Source of the DNA: an uncultured Roseibium sp.
GTDB taxonomy: Bacteria > Pseudomonadota > Alphaproteobacteria > Rhizobiales > Stappiaceae
DNA length: 64,000 bases
Assembly (NCBI RefSeq): GCF_963669205.1
Contig: NZ_OY769915.1
Span: 4,500,001 to 4,564,000 of the forward strand
Reading direction: 5' to 3'
The translations under genes and the position numbers were made by a program. Below the pieces are notes generated by a model. That model worked only from the letters and a program-made list of their open reading frames with translations. It did no database searches and was not told the DNA's origin. Of this stretch, positions 1 through 10,400 are shown piece after piece. Position 1 is the stretch's first letter. Every line of letters starts with the position of its first letter.

Positions 1-902
1 TTCAGCTTCTTGTAGCGGCGCTCCTGGCTGGGCGACAGGGTCTTGTTGGCCAGCTTGTTTTCGACCAGCTGATCCTGCAGGCGGCGCAGTTTCTTGTAGT
101 TGTCGGCGATGTTGTCGAAGGTCTCCAGAACGCCGGGCTTCAGCTCGGCTTCCATGGCAGACAGGGAAACGTTGGATTCGAACTCGTCGTCATCCTCTTC
201 CTCGCCCTCGCCTTCTGCATTCTCGTTTTCCGTGTCTTCCGAAGCGCCCTCGGCAGGCTTTTCCTCGCGGGACTCGCTCGGAGCGACGTCGTCGTTCGCC
301 ACCTGGGGACCGGCTTTGGCATCCGGACCGGCATAGGTCGCTTCCAGATCGATGATATCGCGCAGGAGAACTTGGGCTTCGTTGAGTTCGTCGCGCCAGA
401 TGATGATGGCCTGGAACGTCAGCGGGCTTTCGCAAAGACCCGCGATCATCGCCTCACGGCCGGCCTCGATGCGCTTGGCAATCGCAATCTCGCCTTCGCG
501 CGACAACAGCTCTACGGAACCCATTTCACGCAGATACATGCGCACCGGGTCGTCGGTCCTGTCTGCAGGCTCCTTGGTGTTGGTCGTCTTGGCGACTGCC
601 GTGGTTGTCGTGGTGGCCAGTTCACCGCCGTCGACTTCTTCAGGGCTATCCTCCGCTTCGTCGGAATCGATCACGTTGATGCCCATGTCTGACAGCATCG
701 ACATCGTGTCTTCGATCTTTTCGGAAGAAACCTGTTCGGATGGCAGGACCTCGTTCAACTCGTCATAAGTGACATAGCCACGTTTTTTCGCGGCCTTTAT
801 CATCTTCTTGACGGCGGCATCCGACAAATCGAGAAGCGGGCCGTCCGGGCCGTCCGTGCTTGCTTCCTGCGTTTCGTCTGCTTGCGTCGCTTTGGCTACC
901 AT
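1..902 (-). CDS. rpoD: RNA polymerase sigma factor RpoD (sigma-70), 5' part only
   Basis: Primary sigma factor that directs RNA polymerase to housekeeping promoters. About 300 N-terminal residues are visible; the gene runs off the left edge, so regions 2-4 are missing. The protein starts MVAKATQADE at the ATG read from 902. Region 1.1 comes first (KKRGYVTYDELNEVLP, roughly residues 37-52). Region 1.2 follows (DDPVRMYLREMG, about residue 115, then LLSREGEIAIAKRIEAG). Next is the variable acidic linker typical of large proteobacterial RpoD (EGEGEEEDDDEFES, near residue 235). It lies downstream of dnaG on the same strand, separated by about 495 bases, the usual dnaG-rpoD order. Identification rests on region 1.1/1.2 and is firm. 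Confidence 0.95.
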   Translation of the reverse strand, partial: MVAKATQADETQEASTDGPDGPLLDLSDAAVKKMIKAAKKRGYVTYDELNEVLPSEQVSSEKIEDTMSMLSDMGINVIDSDEAEDSPEEVDGGELATTTTTAVAKTTNTKEPADRTDDPVRMYLREMGSVELLSREGEIAIAKRIEAGREAMIAGLCESPLTFQAIIIWRDELNEAQVLLRDIIDLEATYAGPDAKAGPQVANDDVAPSESREEKPAEGASEDTENENAEGEGEEEDDDEFESNVSLSAMEAELKPGVLETFDNIADNYKKLRRLQDQLVENKLANKTLSPSQERRYKKL

Positions 903-1397
903 TTTGTGCTCCAGTTCGCGACCGCCGTGGTCGCGCCGCGCTCTATTTCCGGCTTCAAACCGACCTGCCCTTTGCGCGCCGGCAGTGCCTGCGGCGGCGT
1001 CTGAAGGTGTCAGTCATGTTCGGTTTGTAAGCCGTGTCCCTTAAGTCCCAATTAACCGTGCGCATTTCGACATTGATATTTCTTGTCATCAATGAAGCAC
1101 ACGGCCTTTGTTGAGGCACGCGCGGATGCGCATGCCGAAGCGGTTTTCAAACGGGTCTGCAGCGTTTTTAGACTATTGGCCGTGGGCAGGCTTGGGCTCC
1201 GGCGCTTGAATGCTGCAAAACCCCTATTTAGCTCGGTCCGCACGATTCGCAAGTGTGATTCGTCATTGGTCAATCGGAAAATGCCGTTTTTTTGGTGTCT
1301 CGCACACGTTTGGAGACGCATTCGCGAACCCCGGACCCACGCTTCACACTGTTCCTGACGTTTCGGCAGCTGGTTCCTGTCCTGCCGGCTGCTGCCG
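903..1397. other. Intergenic region between dnaG and rpoD
   Basis: About 495 bases with no convincing gene. The short open frames here lack ribosome binding sites and resemble no family I know. It probably carries the dnaG 3' end and the rpoD leader and promoter. No strong hairpin plus T-run was found. Confidence 0.6.
1225..1253 (-). promoter_or_regulatory. Candidate sigma-70 promoter for rpoD
   Basis: Read on the minus strand, CTTGCG (1253-1248) and TAAATA (1230-1225) are separated by 17 bases, matching the alphaproteobacterial -35/-10 pattern. A transcript starting near 1217 would have a leader of about 315 bases before the rpoD ATG. This is a pattern match only; read-through from dnaG is also possible. 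Confidence 0.35.
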
Positions 1398-3326
1398 TTA
1401 TGGGGCCGCAGCCACAGGCGGCGCTGTCCTGATCTTCTTCGCCCGCTCGGCGAGATCCGCCTCGTCGCGTGCACACTCTTCGCGCCTGCGGCTCAGATCC
1501 TGCGTCAGGGCCTGAATGCGCGCCCAGGAATGTTCGTCCAGTTGTTCATCCGCATTTTCCAGCTCGCCGGAAAGCTCTACTTCAAGCGCATTCAATTCAA
1601 GCTGATCCAGGAAATGCAGATAAGCCGCCTCGACAAAATCTTCGGGCGGATTGGATTTCAAAAGCGGAAACCGGTGGTTCAATGCAGAGAACTCCGCCAT
1701 GCGCTGCTCCTGCAATCCGATCGTCTCCAGCATCATTTCGTTCATGACCTCGCGCAATGGCGCGTCGAAAGAGCTGGTCAGCTGGGCAATCGGCGACGCT
1801 TCCAGATCGTCGACGATCCGGCAGAGAACGTCTCGCAGCTGGAGGTGCAGGTCGTTGGTAAAGGGCAACCCGGAAAAACGCTCAAAATTCCGGTCGAGCA
1901 GATGCGGAAACCGCATGCACAGGCCGAGAACCAGCCGTTCCGTACCGAACGCATTACTGGTCGCCACCCGTTCCCGCACCAATCCGAGGCCGGCAGGACT
2001 ATCGGAGGCCGTTTTGCCGTCCCGCCGGTTCTGCCGCGCCTGTTCGAAAAACAGGTTCGACAGCTTGAACTTGAGATCGAGCTGATAGCGCCGTCTCACG
2101 CGTTCATCGCGGATGGTGCCGATCAGATCGTCAAAACGTTTTTCGAGCGCGGCCTTTCGTTCGGGCGTGTCGATCCGCGAAACCGAAATTTCGCGTTCCC
2201 ATACGGCGTCGAAGAGCGCCTGGGCCTTGTCCACCTCCTGCCGGAACCCTTCCAGCCCCTTTTGCTTGACAAGGTCATCGGGGTCCATTCCGTCCGGCAG
2301 AAAGCAGAACTGGAACGAGTACCCACTCCGCAGGACCGGAAAAATCCGGTCGATCGCCCGATGCGCGGCGGACACACCAGCCGCATCGCCATCGAAACAG
2401 ATCACAGGTTCGGGTGCGAATTTCCAGAGCCGGACAACCTGGTCTTCCGTGAACGCGGTGCCGAGAGAAGCCACGACATGCCGGATGCCGGCCTGCCAGA
2501 GCGCTATGGCATCCAGATACCCCTCCACCACGACCGCTTCCTGGGACTTGAAGGCAGGCTCGCGGGCGCGGTGCGCGTTGAACAGCATGACCCCCTTGTG
2601 AAAGAGGGGCGTTTCCGGCGAGTTGAGATATTTCGGCTGCCCGTCCGGCAACAGCGTCCGGCCGCCAAACGCCACGACCCGGCCGCGATCATCCTGGATC
2701 GGGATCATCAAACGCCCGCGGAACCGGTCGTAGCCGGGCCGTCCGTCATCCGGACGGATGACCAGCCCCGCTTCCACCATCGCGGTTTCCGGGATCTCCT
2801 TTCCGGCCAGATATGACTTGAGCGCATCACGGCTGTCCGGCGCGAAGCCGAAACGGAATTCCCGGAGTGTCTCCGGCGCCAGCCCCCGCTTCGCGGTATA
2901 GGCCCTGGCATGCTCACCGCGCGGTCCGGCATACTCTTTCTGGAAAAACTGTGCCGCCATCTCGCAGATATCTGCAAGTCCGGCCCGCTTCTTTTCCCGC
3001 CGCGCGGCCTGCGGATCGGGCGCGGGCAAGGCAACACCCGCCTGCTCGGCGAGACGCTCCACGGATTCGGGAAAGCTCAGCCCTTCGGTTTCGCATAGAA
3101 AGGTGAAGTGATCGCCCGAGGCACCGCAGCCGAAACACTTGTAGCGATTGCGCCGGTCATCAACGTGAAAGCTGGGGCTTTTTTCCTGATGAAACGGACA
3201 ACAGGCCCAATAATCACCCTTGCCGGGCTGCGTTTTGCGGCGGTCCCAGGTCACCCGCCGGGCGACAATGTCCGACAGTGTCAGCCGGGCACGGATTTCA
3301 TCGAGGAGACGCGGTTCAAAACGCAT
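1398..3326 (-). CDS. dnaG: DNA primase DnaG
   Basis: Synthesises RNA primers at the replication fork with DnaB helicase. The protein is 642 residues from the chosen ATG at 3326, which gives the family-typical N-terminus MRFEPRLLDEIRARL. An in-frame ATG 18 codons upstream (3380) adds residues that look unrelated to DnaG. An N-terminal CHC2 zinc finger is visible (CCPFH ... CFGCGASGD, residues about 42-70). It is followed by the RNA polymerase/TOPRIM core, with VVEGYLDAIALWQAG (around residue 265) and the metal-binding CFDGDAAG. The C-terminal third is the variable helicase-interaction region. It sits between yqeY-like and rpoD genes on the same strand, as in many alphaproteobacteria. Confidence 0.97.
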   Translation of the reverse strand: MRFEPRLLDEIRARLTLSDIVARRVTWDRRKTQPGKGDYWACCPFHQEKSPSFHVDDRRNRYKCFGCGASGDHFTFLCETEGLSFPESVERLAEQAGVALPAPDPQAARREKKRAGLADICEMAAQFFQKEYAGPRGEHARAYTAKRGLAPETLREFRFGFAPDSRDALKSYLAGKEIPETAMVEAGLVIRPDDGRPGYDRFRGRLMIPIQDDRGRVVAFGGRTLLPDGQPKYLNSPETPLFHKGVMLFNAHRAREPAFKSQEAVVVEGYLDAIALWQAGIRHVVASLGTAFTEDQVVRLWKFAPEPVICFDGDAAGVSAAHRAIDRIFPVLRSGYSFQFCFLPDGMDPDDLVKQKGLEGFRQEVDKAQALFDAVWEREISVSRIDTPERKAALEKRFDDLIGTIRDERVRRRYQLDLKFKLSNLFFEQARQNRRDGKTASDSPAGLGLVRERVATSNAFGTERLVLGLCMRFPHLLDRNFERFSGLPFTNDLHLQLRDVLCRIVDDLEASPIAQLTSSFDAPLREVMNEMMLETIGLQEQRMAEFSALNHRFPLLKSNPPEDFVEAAYLHFLDQLELNALEVELSGELENADEQLDEHSWARIQALTQDLSRRREECARDEADLAERAKKIRTAPPVAAAP

Positions 3327-3538
3327 GTGCAAATACGAACGATCAGCTGTTTGCAAGGAGGCTTCCGGCAGTCGAGGCATCCACTGCCGGACCGGTCAGC
3401 AAAGATAGAATGAGTTTCCGGGCAGCGCCAGTGCCATGACGCGGCAATGCCCACATTCGCGCAACCTGTTGATGGGCGTTTGAAAACCGTCAGCTTTCCC
3501 AGGTTAGGGGAGAGGTTTGCAGGCCGTCGGCAGGCACC

Positions 3539-4054
3539 TCAGTTCTCGGCGACATCATCGGCACTCTTGGATGCGTGATATCCGTTCGCCTCGCTGCGCA
3601 GCATTTCCTTTACGAAACAGGACGCCTGCACAAAATCCATTTTTCCCGGATAGCGGGTTTTCAGCTCGCTCATGCAGCGGCCGATATCGCGAAGCCCGTG
3701 TGCATCGATGTCTTTGACGGTCTCCTCGCACAACGAGCGGATTTCCTCGTCGCTCAGCTGAACGGGGAGAAATTCCCGGATGATTTCCTGCTCGACACGT
3801 TCCTGCTCGGCAAGATCAAGCTGTCCGCTGGTCTCGAATTCTTCTGCAGAGGATTCCCGTTGCCGGACCATTTTCCGAAGGATTTCGATGACTTCCGTTT
3901 CGCCGACACCGTCCTTGCCGTTGTCGCGCGCGGCTGCCTCTCTGTCCTTGACTGCTGTCTGTATCAGGCGAAGCGTCGCACATCTGCGCTTGTCGCCATC
4001 CTCCTGCGCCAATTTCAGCGCAGAACCGATTCTTTCGCGCAATTCGTCGCGCAT
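3539..4054 (-). CDS. GatB/YqeY domain-containing protein
   Basis: A 171-residue protein of the YqeY family, related to the tRNA-binding tail of the GatB amidotransferase subunit. The family's exact role is unsettled; an accessory role in tRNA-dependent amidation has been suggested. Family features seen are the start MRDELRERIGSALKLAQ, the segment RRCATLRLIQTAVKDRE, and the central LAEQERVEQEIIREFLP followed by QLSDEEI. The length is slightly above the usual ~150 residues because of a charged tail. It is divergent from carA and upstream of dnaG on the same strand; carA, yqeY and dnaG neighbour each other in many alphaproteobacteria. Confidence 0.9.
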   Translation of the reverse strand: MRDELRERIGSALKLAQEDGDKRRCATLRLIQTAVKDREAAARDNGKDGVGETEVIEILRKMVRQRESSAEEFETSGQLDLAEQERVEQEIIREFLPVQLSDEEIRSLCEETVKDIDAHGLRDIGRCMSELKTRYPGKMDFVQASCFVKEMLRSEANGYHASKSADDVAEN

Positions 4055-4160
4055 GGTTCACCCTATCCCTGCCGCACTGAGCCCAAGGGCGGTTTGCCAC
4101 CCTTCCACAACGCTCAGCCAAGCTATTGAATTTTAACGATCTTTTTTCAACGGATCAATA

Positions 4161-4189
4161 TTGACGATCCCGGTCGCTTCCCATAGAGT
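4161..4189 (+). promoter_or_regulatory. Candidate carA promoter
   Basis: TTGACG at 4161-4166 and TAGAGT at 4184-4189 are separated by 17 bases in the divergent carA/yqeY spacer. Initiation near 4196 would leave a leader of about 93 bases before the carA ATG. The -35 is good and the -10 fair; nothing experimental supports it. Confidence 0.5.
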
Positions 4190-4288
4190 CCCGCGCTTGA
4201 TGCAGGCGGCCATTCGCGCGCTTCGTTGCGAGCCACAGACGCCTATCCTGCAGCGCATGATGTCACCAACAGACTTTGGATACAAGAC

Positions 4289-5470
4289 ATGACGACTGCA
4301 GACGCATGGTCTGAGACCCCGGCGACCGCCCTGCTTGTGCTTTCGGACGGCAGCGTGATTGAGGGCCAGGGCCTCGGCGCCACCGGCCAAGCCGTTGGTG
4401 AGATTTGCTTTAATACAGCGATGACCGGTTACCAGGAGATCCTGACCGACCCGTCCTATTCGGGCCAGATCATCACTTTCACGTTTCCTCATATAGGAAA
4501 CGTCGGCGCGAATGACGAGGACATTGAAACGGTCAACATGGCGGCGTCGAGCGGAATTCGCGGCGTTGTCCTTGCGGCATCGATCACGGATCCGGCCAAC
4601 TACAGGTCGGTCAGACATCTCGACGCGTGGCTGAAATCGCGAAACCTGATCGGCATATGCGGTGTCGACACGCGCGCGCTGACCGCCCTGATCCGCGAGA
4701 AAGGCGTTCCGAACGGTGTGATCGCGCACGCGCCTGACGGACGCTTCGATCTCGCGGCGCTCAAGACGGCCGCGGCGCAGTGGCCCGGACTGGTCGGCAT
4801 GGACCTCGCAAAGGACGCGTCAACGACGCAAACCCATCCCTGGTCTCAGACGACCTGGAAATGGAATGAGGGCTACGGCGAGGCGTCGACAGGCGGCTTC
4901 AAGGTTGTCGCAATCGATTTCGGCATAAAGCGCAACATTCTGCGCCTGCTGTCGGAAGCCGGTTGCGATGTGACCGTTCTGCCCGCAACCTCAACTGCAA
5001 GTGACGTTCTTGCACACGAACCGGACGGTGTCTTTCTGTCGAACGGTCCGGGCGATCCGGAAGCGACAGGCGAATATTCGGTCGAGATGATCAGGGAAGT
5101 GATTGAAAAGGGCGTGCCGACATTCGGCATCTGCCTGGGGCATCAGATGCTCGCGCTTGCACTCGGCGGCAACACGGTCAAAATGCACCAGGGCCACCAC
5201 GGAGCCAATCACCCCGTTTTCGATCACACCACGGGCAAGGTGGAGATCACCTCGATGAACCACGGCTTTGCGGTGGATGCAGAGAGCCTGCCGGACAATG
5301 TGGAGCAGACACATGTCTCGCTGTTCGACGGGTCGAACTGCGGATTGGCCATCAAGGACAAGCCGGTGTTCTCCGTCCAGTACCACCCGGAGGCATCGCC
5401 GGGACCACGCGACAGCCACTATCTGTTCAAGCGGTTCACGGATCTGATGCAGGCTTCAAGAACGGCCTGA
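4289..5470 (+). CDS. carA: Carbamoyl-phosphate synthase small subunit (glutaminase)
   Basis: Hydrolyses glutamine and channels ammonia to CarB to make carbamoyl phosphate for arginine and pyrimidine synthesis. The protein is 393 residues from the ATG at 4289; an upstream in-frame TTG at 4226 would add an atypical leader. The N-terminal CPSase small domain includes GQAVGEICFNTAMTGYQEI and DPSYSGQIITFTFPHIGN. The C-terminal class I glutamine amidotransferase domain has the nucleophile Cys near residue 282 (FGICLGHQ) and the His-Glu pair in YHPEASPGP near residue 366. carB is on the same strand about 2 kb downstream but separated by two regulator genes, so the subunits are probably separate transcripts. 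Confidence 0.97.
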   Translation: MTTADAWSETPATALLVLSDGSVIEGQGLGATGQAVGEICFNTAMTGYQEILTDPSYSGQIITFTFPHIGNVGANDEDIETVNMAASSGIRGVVLAASITDPANYRSVRHLDAWLKSRNLIGICGVDTRALTALIREKGVPNGVIAHAPDGRFDLAALKTAAAQWPGLVGMDLAKDASTTQTHPWSQTTWKWNEGYGEASTGGFKVVAIDFGIKRNILRLLSEAGCDVTVLPATSTASDVLAHEPDGVFLSNGPGDPEATGEYSVEMIREVIEKGVPTFGICLGHQMLALALGGNTVKMHQGHHGANHPVFDHTTGKVEITSMNHGFAVDAESLPDNVEQTHVSLFDGSNCGLAIKDKPVFSVQYHPEASPGPRDSHYLFKRFTDLMQASRTA

Positions 5471-5635
5471 CGCCTTCCGCTCACTTTCCGCCGTTCAGCT
5501 TCGCACGGCGCGATCATGGCAAGCGAAAGGCTGCACATCCGTCGCGCGCCCGCGTTCAGGTGGCTGCTCGCTTGCACATAAGCAAAGATCCCGGCCCGCC
5601 ACGCGAACCGGGTTCCTGCATTCTTTCCAGAGAGC

Positions 5636-6073
5636 TTAGGCGATCAGTTCGTCGAACGCGGACAGGATCTGCTCGACTTCGGCAACCTGCTCATCGAGCA
5701 TCTGCTTCTGTTCGACCAGAATCTCCTGCTGACCCTTACAGATCTCCTGCAGTTCGCGGAATTGATCCTGCTTGTTTGCACCGCTTTCGACCAGCTTGAT
5801 CACGCGCCGGATTTCAGCGAGCGTCAGACCGATTTTTTTGGCTTGTGCGATCACGCGCATCCTGGAGATATCGCGTGTGCCGTAGAAACGGCGTGCGCCT
5901 TTGCGAACGGGGTTCAAGAGCCCTTTTTCTTCGTAGAAGCGCAAGGTTCTGAGCGTTACGTTGAAACGCTCAGACATTTCAGAGATCGCGAGGGAGCGAT
6001 CTTCAAGGACCAGTTCGTTGTCCGGACCGGCTATGTCCGGAACAATGACCATGGTGGTAGCGACATTGTTCAT
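5636..6073 (-). CDS. MerR-family transcriptional regulator
   Basis: A 145-residue regulator. The chosen start is the ATG at 6073 (MNNVATTMVIVPD); an in-frame extension to 6241 looks non-coding. The winged-helix DNA-binding domain covers residues about 28-100: LAISEMSERFNVTLRTLRFY, EEKGLLNPVRKGARRFYG, then RMRVIAQAKKIGLTLAEIRRV. A C-terminal coiled coil follows (about 105-145, EILVEQKQMLDEQVAEVEQ), as expected for a MerR dimer. There are no clustered cysteines for metal sensing, so the effector is unknown. It lies between carA and carB on the opposite strand, next to a long AT-rich spacer that probably holds its promoter. Confidence 0.88.
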   Translation of the reverse strand: MNNVATTMVIVPDIAGPDNELVLEDRSLAISEMSERFNVTLRTLRFYEEKGLLNPVRKGARRFYGTRDISRMRVIAQAKKIGLTLAEIRRVIKLVESGANKQDQFRELQEICKGQQEILVEQKQMLDEQVAEVEQILSAFDELIA

Positions 6074-6512
6074 AATGTTTAGCCCGATCTTTTTCTTTTG
6101 TTTCGAGTTCCACCCTTGCTTCCCACGCCCCCGATTTGCCGGTCCCACCTCCGGCGTGTCAGGTCCCACTAGCGCATCAACAACGGTCGCTCGATAATTG
6201 CCATTGCACACGGCATGAAGCCTCGGCCTTGTGCCGGCCACGACTTACAGCCTAGACTAATACACCTGTTCGATAGTTAAAATCTAGGTAAAAATCAGAA
6301 TTGTTGGTAATTTTTAACATAGATTTCAGATTACAAAAAAACAAAACGTGACCAATTATAGAAAGACTAGGACACCAACAAACATTAAACGCAGCGCCAA
6401 ACTTCGATAGTTACACCAATATTAATTATCGATAATCTGGAATGAATAAATCACGTTTTCTATAAGTGCGAATTCCTGTTCACGCTTATTTACGTCGCGG
6501 CAGGAAGAGGAT

Positions 6513-6532
6513 GGAAAACTACTTAGTTTTCC
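6513..6532. repeat. Perfect 20-nt inverted repeat in AT-rich spacer
   Basis: GGAAAACTA (6513-6521) and TAGTTTTCC (6524-6532) are perfect inverted arms separated by two bases. There is no adjacent T-run on the plus strand, so a protein-binding site is as likely as a terminator. Confidence 0.6.
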
Positions 6533-6902
6533 TTGCCTTGCCACGCATTTTTGTTTTGGTCACCAGAACAATTTTAGATGGTATGTAGGCGAATTATCGT
6601 GACGAAGTAGCAAACGACAAGAACAACCTGGAATACACGGAGCCCCCATTCGCTCCCTTGGCGCGATTACTGTAGAGATTTAATACAGATCGGTATTTTT
6701 TGACGAATTAACGTTGGTGAAAAATGCGCCTGTGGACAACTTTCCTTGACGATGACTGCCAGTCACGCAGCCCGGGTGTCCGGGCAACTGACAAACGGCG
6801 CTTGTCGTGCCAAACGAGAACTCCTGAATGTGAGACAAAGCCGACCGTGACAGCCTTTTTACTGCGAACATCCTTCTGCGCAGGACAAAAAAGAGCACAT
6901 TG

Positions 6903-6927
6903 TGCACTTCTTGATTGACAAAGTGCA
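6903..6927. promoter_or_regulatory. Candidate operator upstream of the XRE-like gene
   Basis: Inverted arms TGCACTT (6903-6909) and AAGTGCA (6921-6927) flank a TTGACA hexamer (6915-6920) that could be a -35 element. The placement, 84 bases before the small HTH gene, fits an autoregulatory site, but no good -10 follows. Confidence 0.35.
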
Positions 6928-7010
6928 ATCCAGGTTATTTTTCTGAGGTCGGTCGGCGTGCGGCCTGCAATGCGCTCACGCGAAACTATCGCCTTTGGAA
7001 CAATCGAAAT

Positions 7011-7289
7011 ATGGCCGAAAACAAAACAAAAGCCGCCGCGTCGGGCATGACACCGCAACAGTTCCGCCATTGGAGACGTGCACTCGGACTGAAGCAAAAA
7101 GATGCCGCGGACCGGTTGGGTCTCAAAAAACGAATGATCCAGTATTACGAAAAGGGCAATCGTGACGGCCGGCCGGTGGAAATACCCAAATCGATACGTC
7201 TGGCATGCTATGCCCTGTCGGAAGGAATCGGCGATTTTGACGGTCAGTCGACAACGCCGCTCGGCCCCGATCTGCTGGATGCGGACTGA
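7011..7289 (+). CDS. Small XRE-like helix-turn-helix protein
   Basis: A 92-residue protein from the ATG at 7011 (MAENKTKAAASGMTPQQF). A single helix-turn-helix domain covers residues about 13-60: FRHWRRALGLKQKDAADRLG, then KKRMIQYYEKGNRDG and a helix with PKSIRLACYALSEGIGDF. The recognition segment is Cro/C1-like, but the extended ...RPVEIPKSIRLAC tail resembles phage-type and rhizobial small regulators. No effector domain is present, so it probably binds DNA as a simple dimer. It sits alone between an AT-rich spacer and carB; whether it regulates carB, 172 bases downstream on the same strand, is unknown. An in-frame extension to 6915 is less likely. Confidence 0.8.
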   Translation: MAENKTKAAASGMTPQQFRHWRRALGLKQKDAADRLGLKKRMIQYYEKGNRDGRPVEIPKSIRLACYALSEGIGDFDGQSTTPLGPDLLDAD

Positions 7290-7461
7290 TTAGGCGATTT
7301 TCGTTCCGGAAAACGACGCGATGTGGCCGGCCCGGGGTTTCCTAGCGATGCGCTTTTCCCTATAAGACGCGCTCAGCCAACATTGACACTTACCGTCAGA
7401 CCGAGCCAGACCGGATAGCGACTGCGCTGATCGGGCTGGCCGCTGCGAGCTGCGAGCCGAA

Positions 7462-10400
7462 ATGCCCAAACGCACAGATATATCTTCAATCCTGATTATT
7501 GGCGCCGGTCCGATTGTCATCGGACAGGCCTGCGAATTTGACTACTCGGGCACCCAGGCCTGCAAGGCACTGCGCGAAGAGGGCTATCGCCTCATTCTGG
7601 TCAACTCGAATCCGGCGACCATCATGACAGACCCGGACCTGGCGGATGCGACCTATATCGAACCGATCACACCGGAACTGGTGGCCCGGATTATCGAAAA
7701 GGAACGGCCGGACGCCCTGCTGCCGACGATGGGTGGCCAGACAGCCCTCAACTGCGCACTTGACCTGGAACAGATGGGTGTTCTCGAAGAGTTCGGCGTG
7801 GAGATGATCGGCGCCCGCGGCGACGTCATCGAAAAGGCGGAGGATCGCGAGAAATTCCGCGCCGCGATGGACTCCATCGGCCTGGAAAACCCGCGCGCGT
7901 GCATCGCGTCCTCCCCTGCCATTCGGGGTGAAGACGGCCGAATTACTGGATATGACCGCAACGCCGGTTACCTGGAAGCCATGCGCGCACTCGACGAAAT
8001 CGGCCTGCCTGCGATTATCCGCCCGGCTTTCACACTCGGTGGAACCGGCGGCGGCGTTGCCTATAACCGCGAAGAGTACGAAACGATCGTGCGCTCCGGT
8101 ATCGATGCATCTCCGGTCGGCCAGGTCCTCATCGACGAGAGCCTGCTCGGCTGGAAAGAATATGAGATGGAAGTGGTCCGCGACAAGGCGGACAATTGCA
8201 TCATCATCTGCTCGATCGAGAACGTCGACCCGATGGGTGTTCACACCGGCGACAGTATTACCGTTGCCCCTGCGCTGACGCTGACGGACAAGGAATACCA
8301 GATCATGCGGGACGCATCGATTGCGGTCCTGCGCGAGATCGGCGTGGAAACCGGCGGTTCGAACGTTCAGTTTGCCGTCAATCCCGATAATGGCCGTCTC
8401 GTCGTCATAGAAATGAACCCGCGTGTCTCGCGCTCTTCGGCCCTCGCCTCCAAGGCGACCGGGTTTCCGATTGCCAAGATCGCGGCAAAGCTTGCCGTCG
8501 GATACACGCTCGACGAGCTGGAGAACGACATTACCGGCGGCGCGACACCGGCCTCCTTCGAGCCGACGATCGACTATGTCGTCACCAAGATCCCCCGCTT
8601 TGCCTTCGAGAAATTCCCCGGTTCGGAATCAAACCTGACGACGGCCATGAAATCGGTCGGCGAGGTCATGGCTATCGGCCGGACCTTCAACGAAAGCCTT
8701 CAGAAAGCGCTCCGCGGCCTGGAAACGGGTTTGAACGGGTTTGACGAAACCGACATTGCCGGCCTCGATCAGGGCGACGACAGGAACGCCCTGCGCGCTG
8801 CGGTTTCAAACGCGACGCCGACGCGGCTCCTGAATGTCGCGCAGGCAATGCGGCTCGGCATGTCTATCGAGGAAATCTACCAGGCGAGCGGCATCAACAC
8901 CTGGTTCCTGGAACAGATTGCCGACATTCTGGCAATGGAGGCCAAGGTCAGGAATATCGGACTGCCGCAGGATGCCGCCAACCTGCGCAAGCTGAAGGCC
9001 ATGGGCTTTTCGGACGCAAGGCTTGCAAGCCTTGCCGGCCTCGACGCCAACGACGTCGTGAAGCTGCGCGATGAGCTGGGCGTTCATCCGGTCTACAAGC
9101 GGATCGATACCTGCGCAGCCGAGTTCGCCTCTCCGACTGCCTACATGTATTCAACCTACGAAGCCCCTTTCATGGGCGCGCCGGCGTGCGAGGCCGCGCC
9201 GTCCGGCCGGAAGAAGGTCGTCATTCTCGGCGGCGGCCCGAACCGGATCGGCCAGGGCATCGAGTTTGACTATTGCTGCTGCCATGCGGCCTTTGCACTC
9301 GACGATGCGGGCTACGAGACCATCATGGTCAACTGTAACCCGGAAACCGTCTCGACCGACTACGACACATCCGACCGGCTTTATTTCGAACCGCTCACGC
9401 CGGAAGACGTGCTGGAGATCATCCGCAAGGAACAGGAAAACGGCACGCTCCACGGGGTGATTGTCCAGTTCGGGGGACAGACGCCGCTGAAACTGGCGCA
9501 GGCTCTCGTCAAGGCGGACGTGCCGATCCTGGGAACGGCGCCGGACATGATCGACCTTGCCGAGGATCGTGACAGGTTCCAGAAACTTCTGATCAAACTC
9601 GATCTGAAACAGCCGGAAAACGGCATTGCCTACTCGGTGGAGCAAGGCAGGTTGATCGCCGGTCAGCTCGGCCTTCCCCTGGTGGTGCGTCCGTCCTACG
9701 TTCTCGGTGGACGGGCCATGCAGATCATCCGCGATGAGGAAGCCCTCAATTCCTACCTGCTCGGCACGCTGCCGGAGCTGGTGCCGGCGGAGGTTCGCGC
9801 CAAGTATCCCAATGACAAGACCGGTCAGATCAACACGGTTCTCGGCACCAATCCGCTGCTGTTCGACCGCTATCTGGAAGGTGCGATCGAAGTTGACGTG
9901 GATGCGCTTTGCGACGGCAAGGACGTCTTTGTCTGCGGCATCATGGAGCACATCGAGGAAGCGGGCATTCACTCCGGCGACAGCGCGTGTTCCCTGCCGC
10001 CTTTCTCCCTTTCAGACGAATTGATCGACGAACTCAAGCGCCAGACGACGGCGCTGGCTCTGGCCCTTGAAGTGGGCGGTCTCATGAACGTCCAGTACGC
10101 AATCAAGGATGGCGAAATCTACGTTCTGGAGGTCAACCCGCGTGCCTCCCGGACCGTGCCCTTTGTCGCCAAGACCATCGGCGCGCCGATCGCCAAAATC
10201 GCGAGCCGGGTCATGGCCGGCGAAAGCCTTGCATCCTTCGGACTGGCGGAAAAGAACGTGGACCACATCGCGGTCAAGGAAGCGGTTTTCCCGTTTGCGC
10301 GATTCCCCGGTGTCGACACGATTCTGGGACCGGAAATGCGGTCCACAGGGGAGGTCATGGGTCTTGATACCGCTTTCGGCACTGCCTTTGCGAAGGCGCA

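Larger units (their letters stand above)
6074..7010. other. Long AT-rich intergenic region between MerR and XRE-like genes
   Basis: About 940 bases; roughly 6242-6720 is conspicuously AT-rich compared with the GC-rich flanks. No credible ORF is present: the minus-strand frame at 6708-7097 overlaps the XRE-like gene and resembles nothing. It contains palindromes at 6425-6436 (ATTATCGATAAT) and 6513-6532, and an inverted repeat at 6903-6927. It may hold promoters for both flanking regulators or an uncharacterised small RNA; I see no decisive signal. Confidence 0.6.

Noticed and set aside
1530..2816. 428-codon plus-strand frame opposite dnaG
   Set aside because: Antisense to DNA primase; no family resemblance.
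6708..7097. 129-codon minus-strand frame in the AT-rich region
   Set aside because: Overlaps the XRE-like gene on the other strand and has no coding character.
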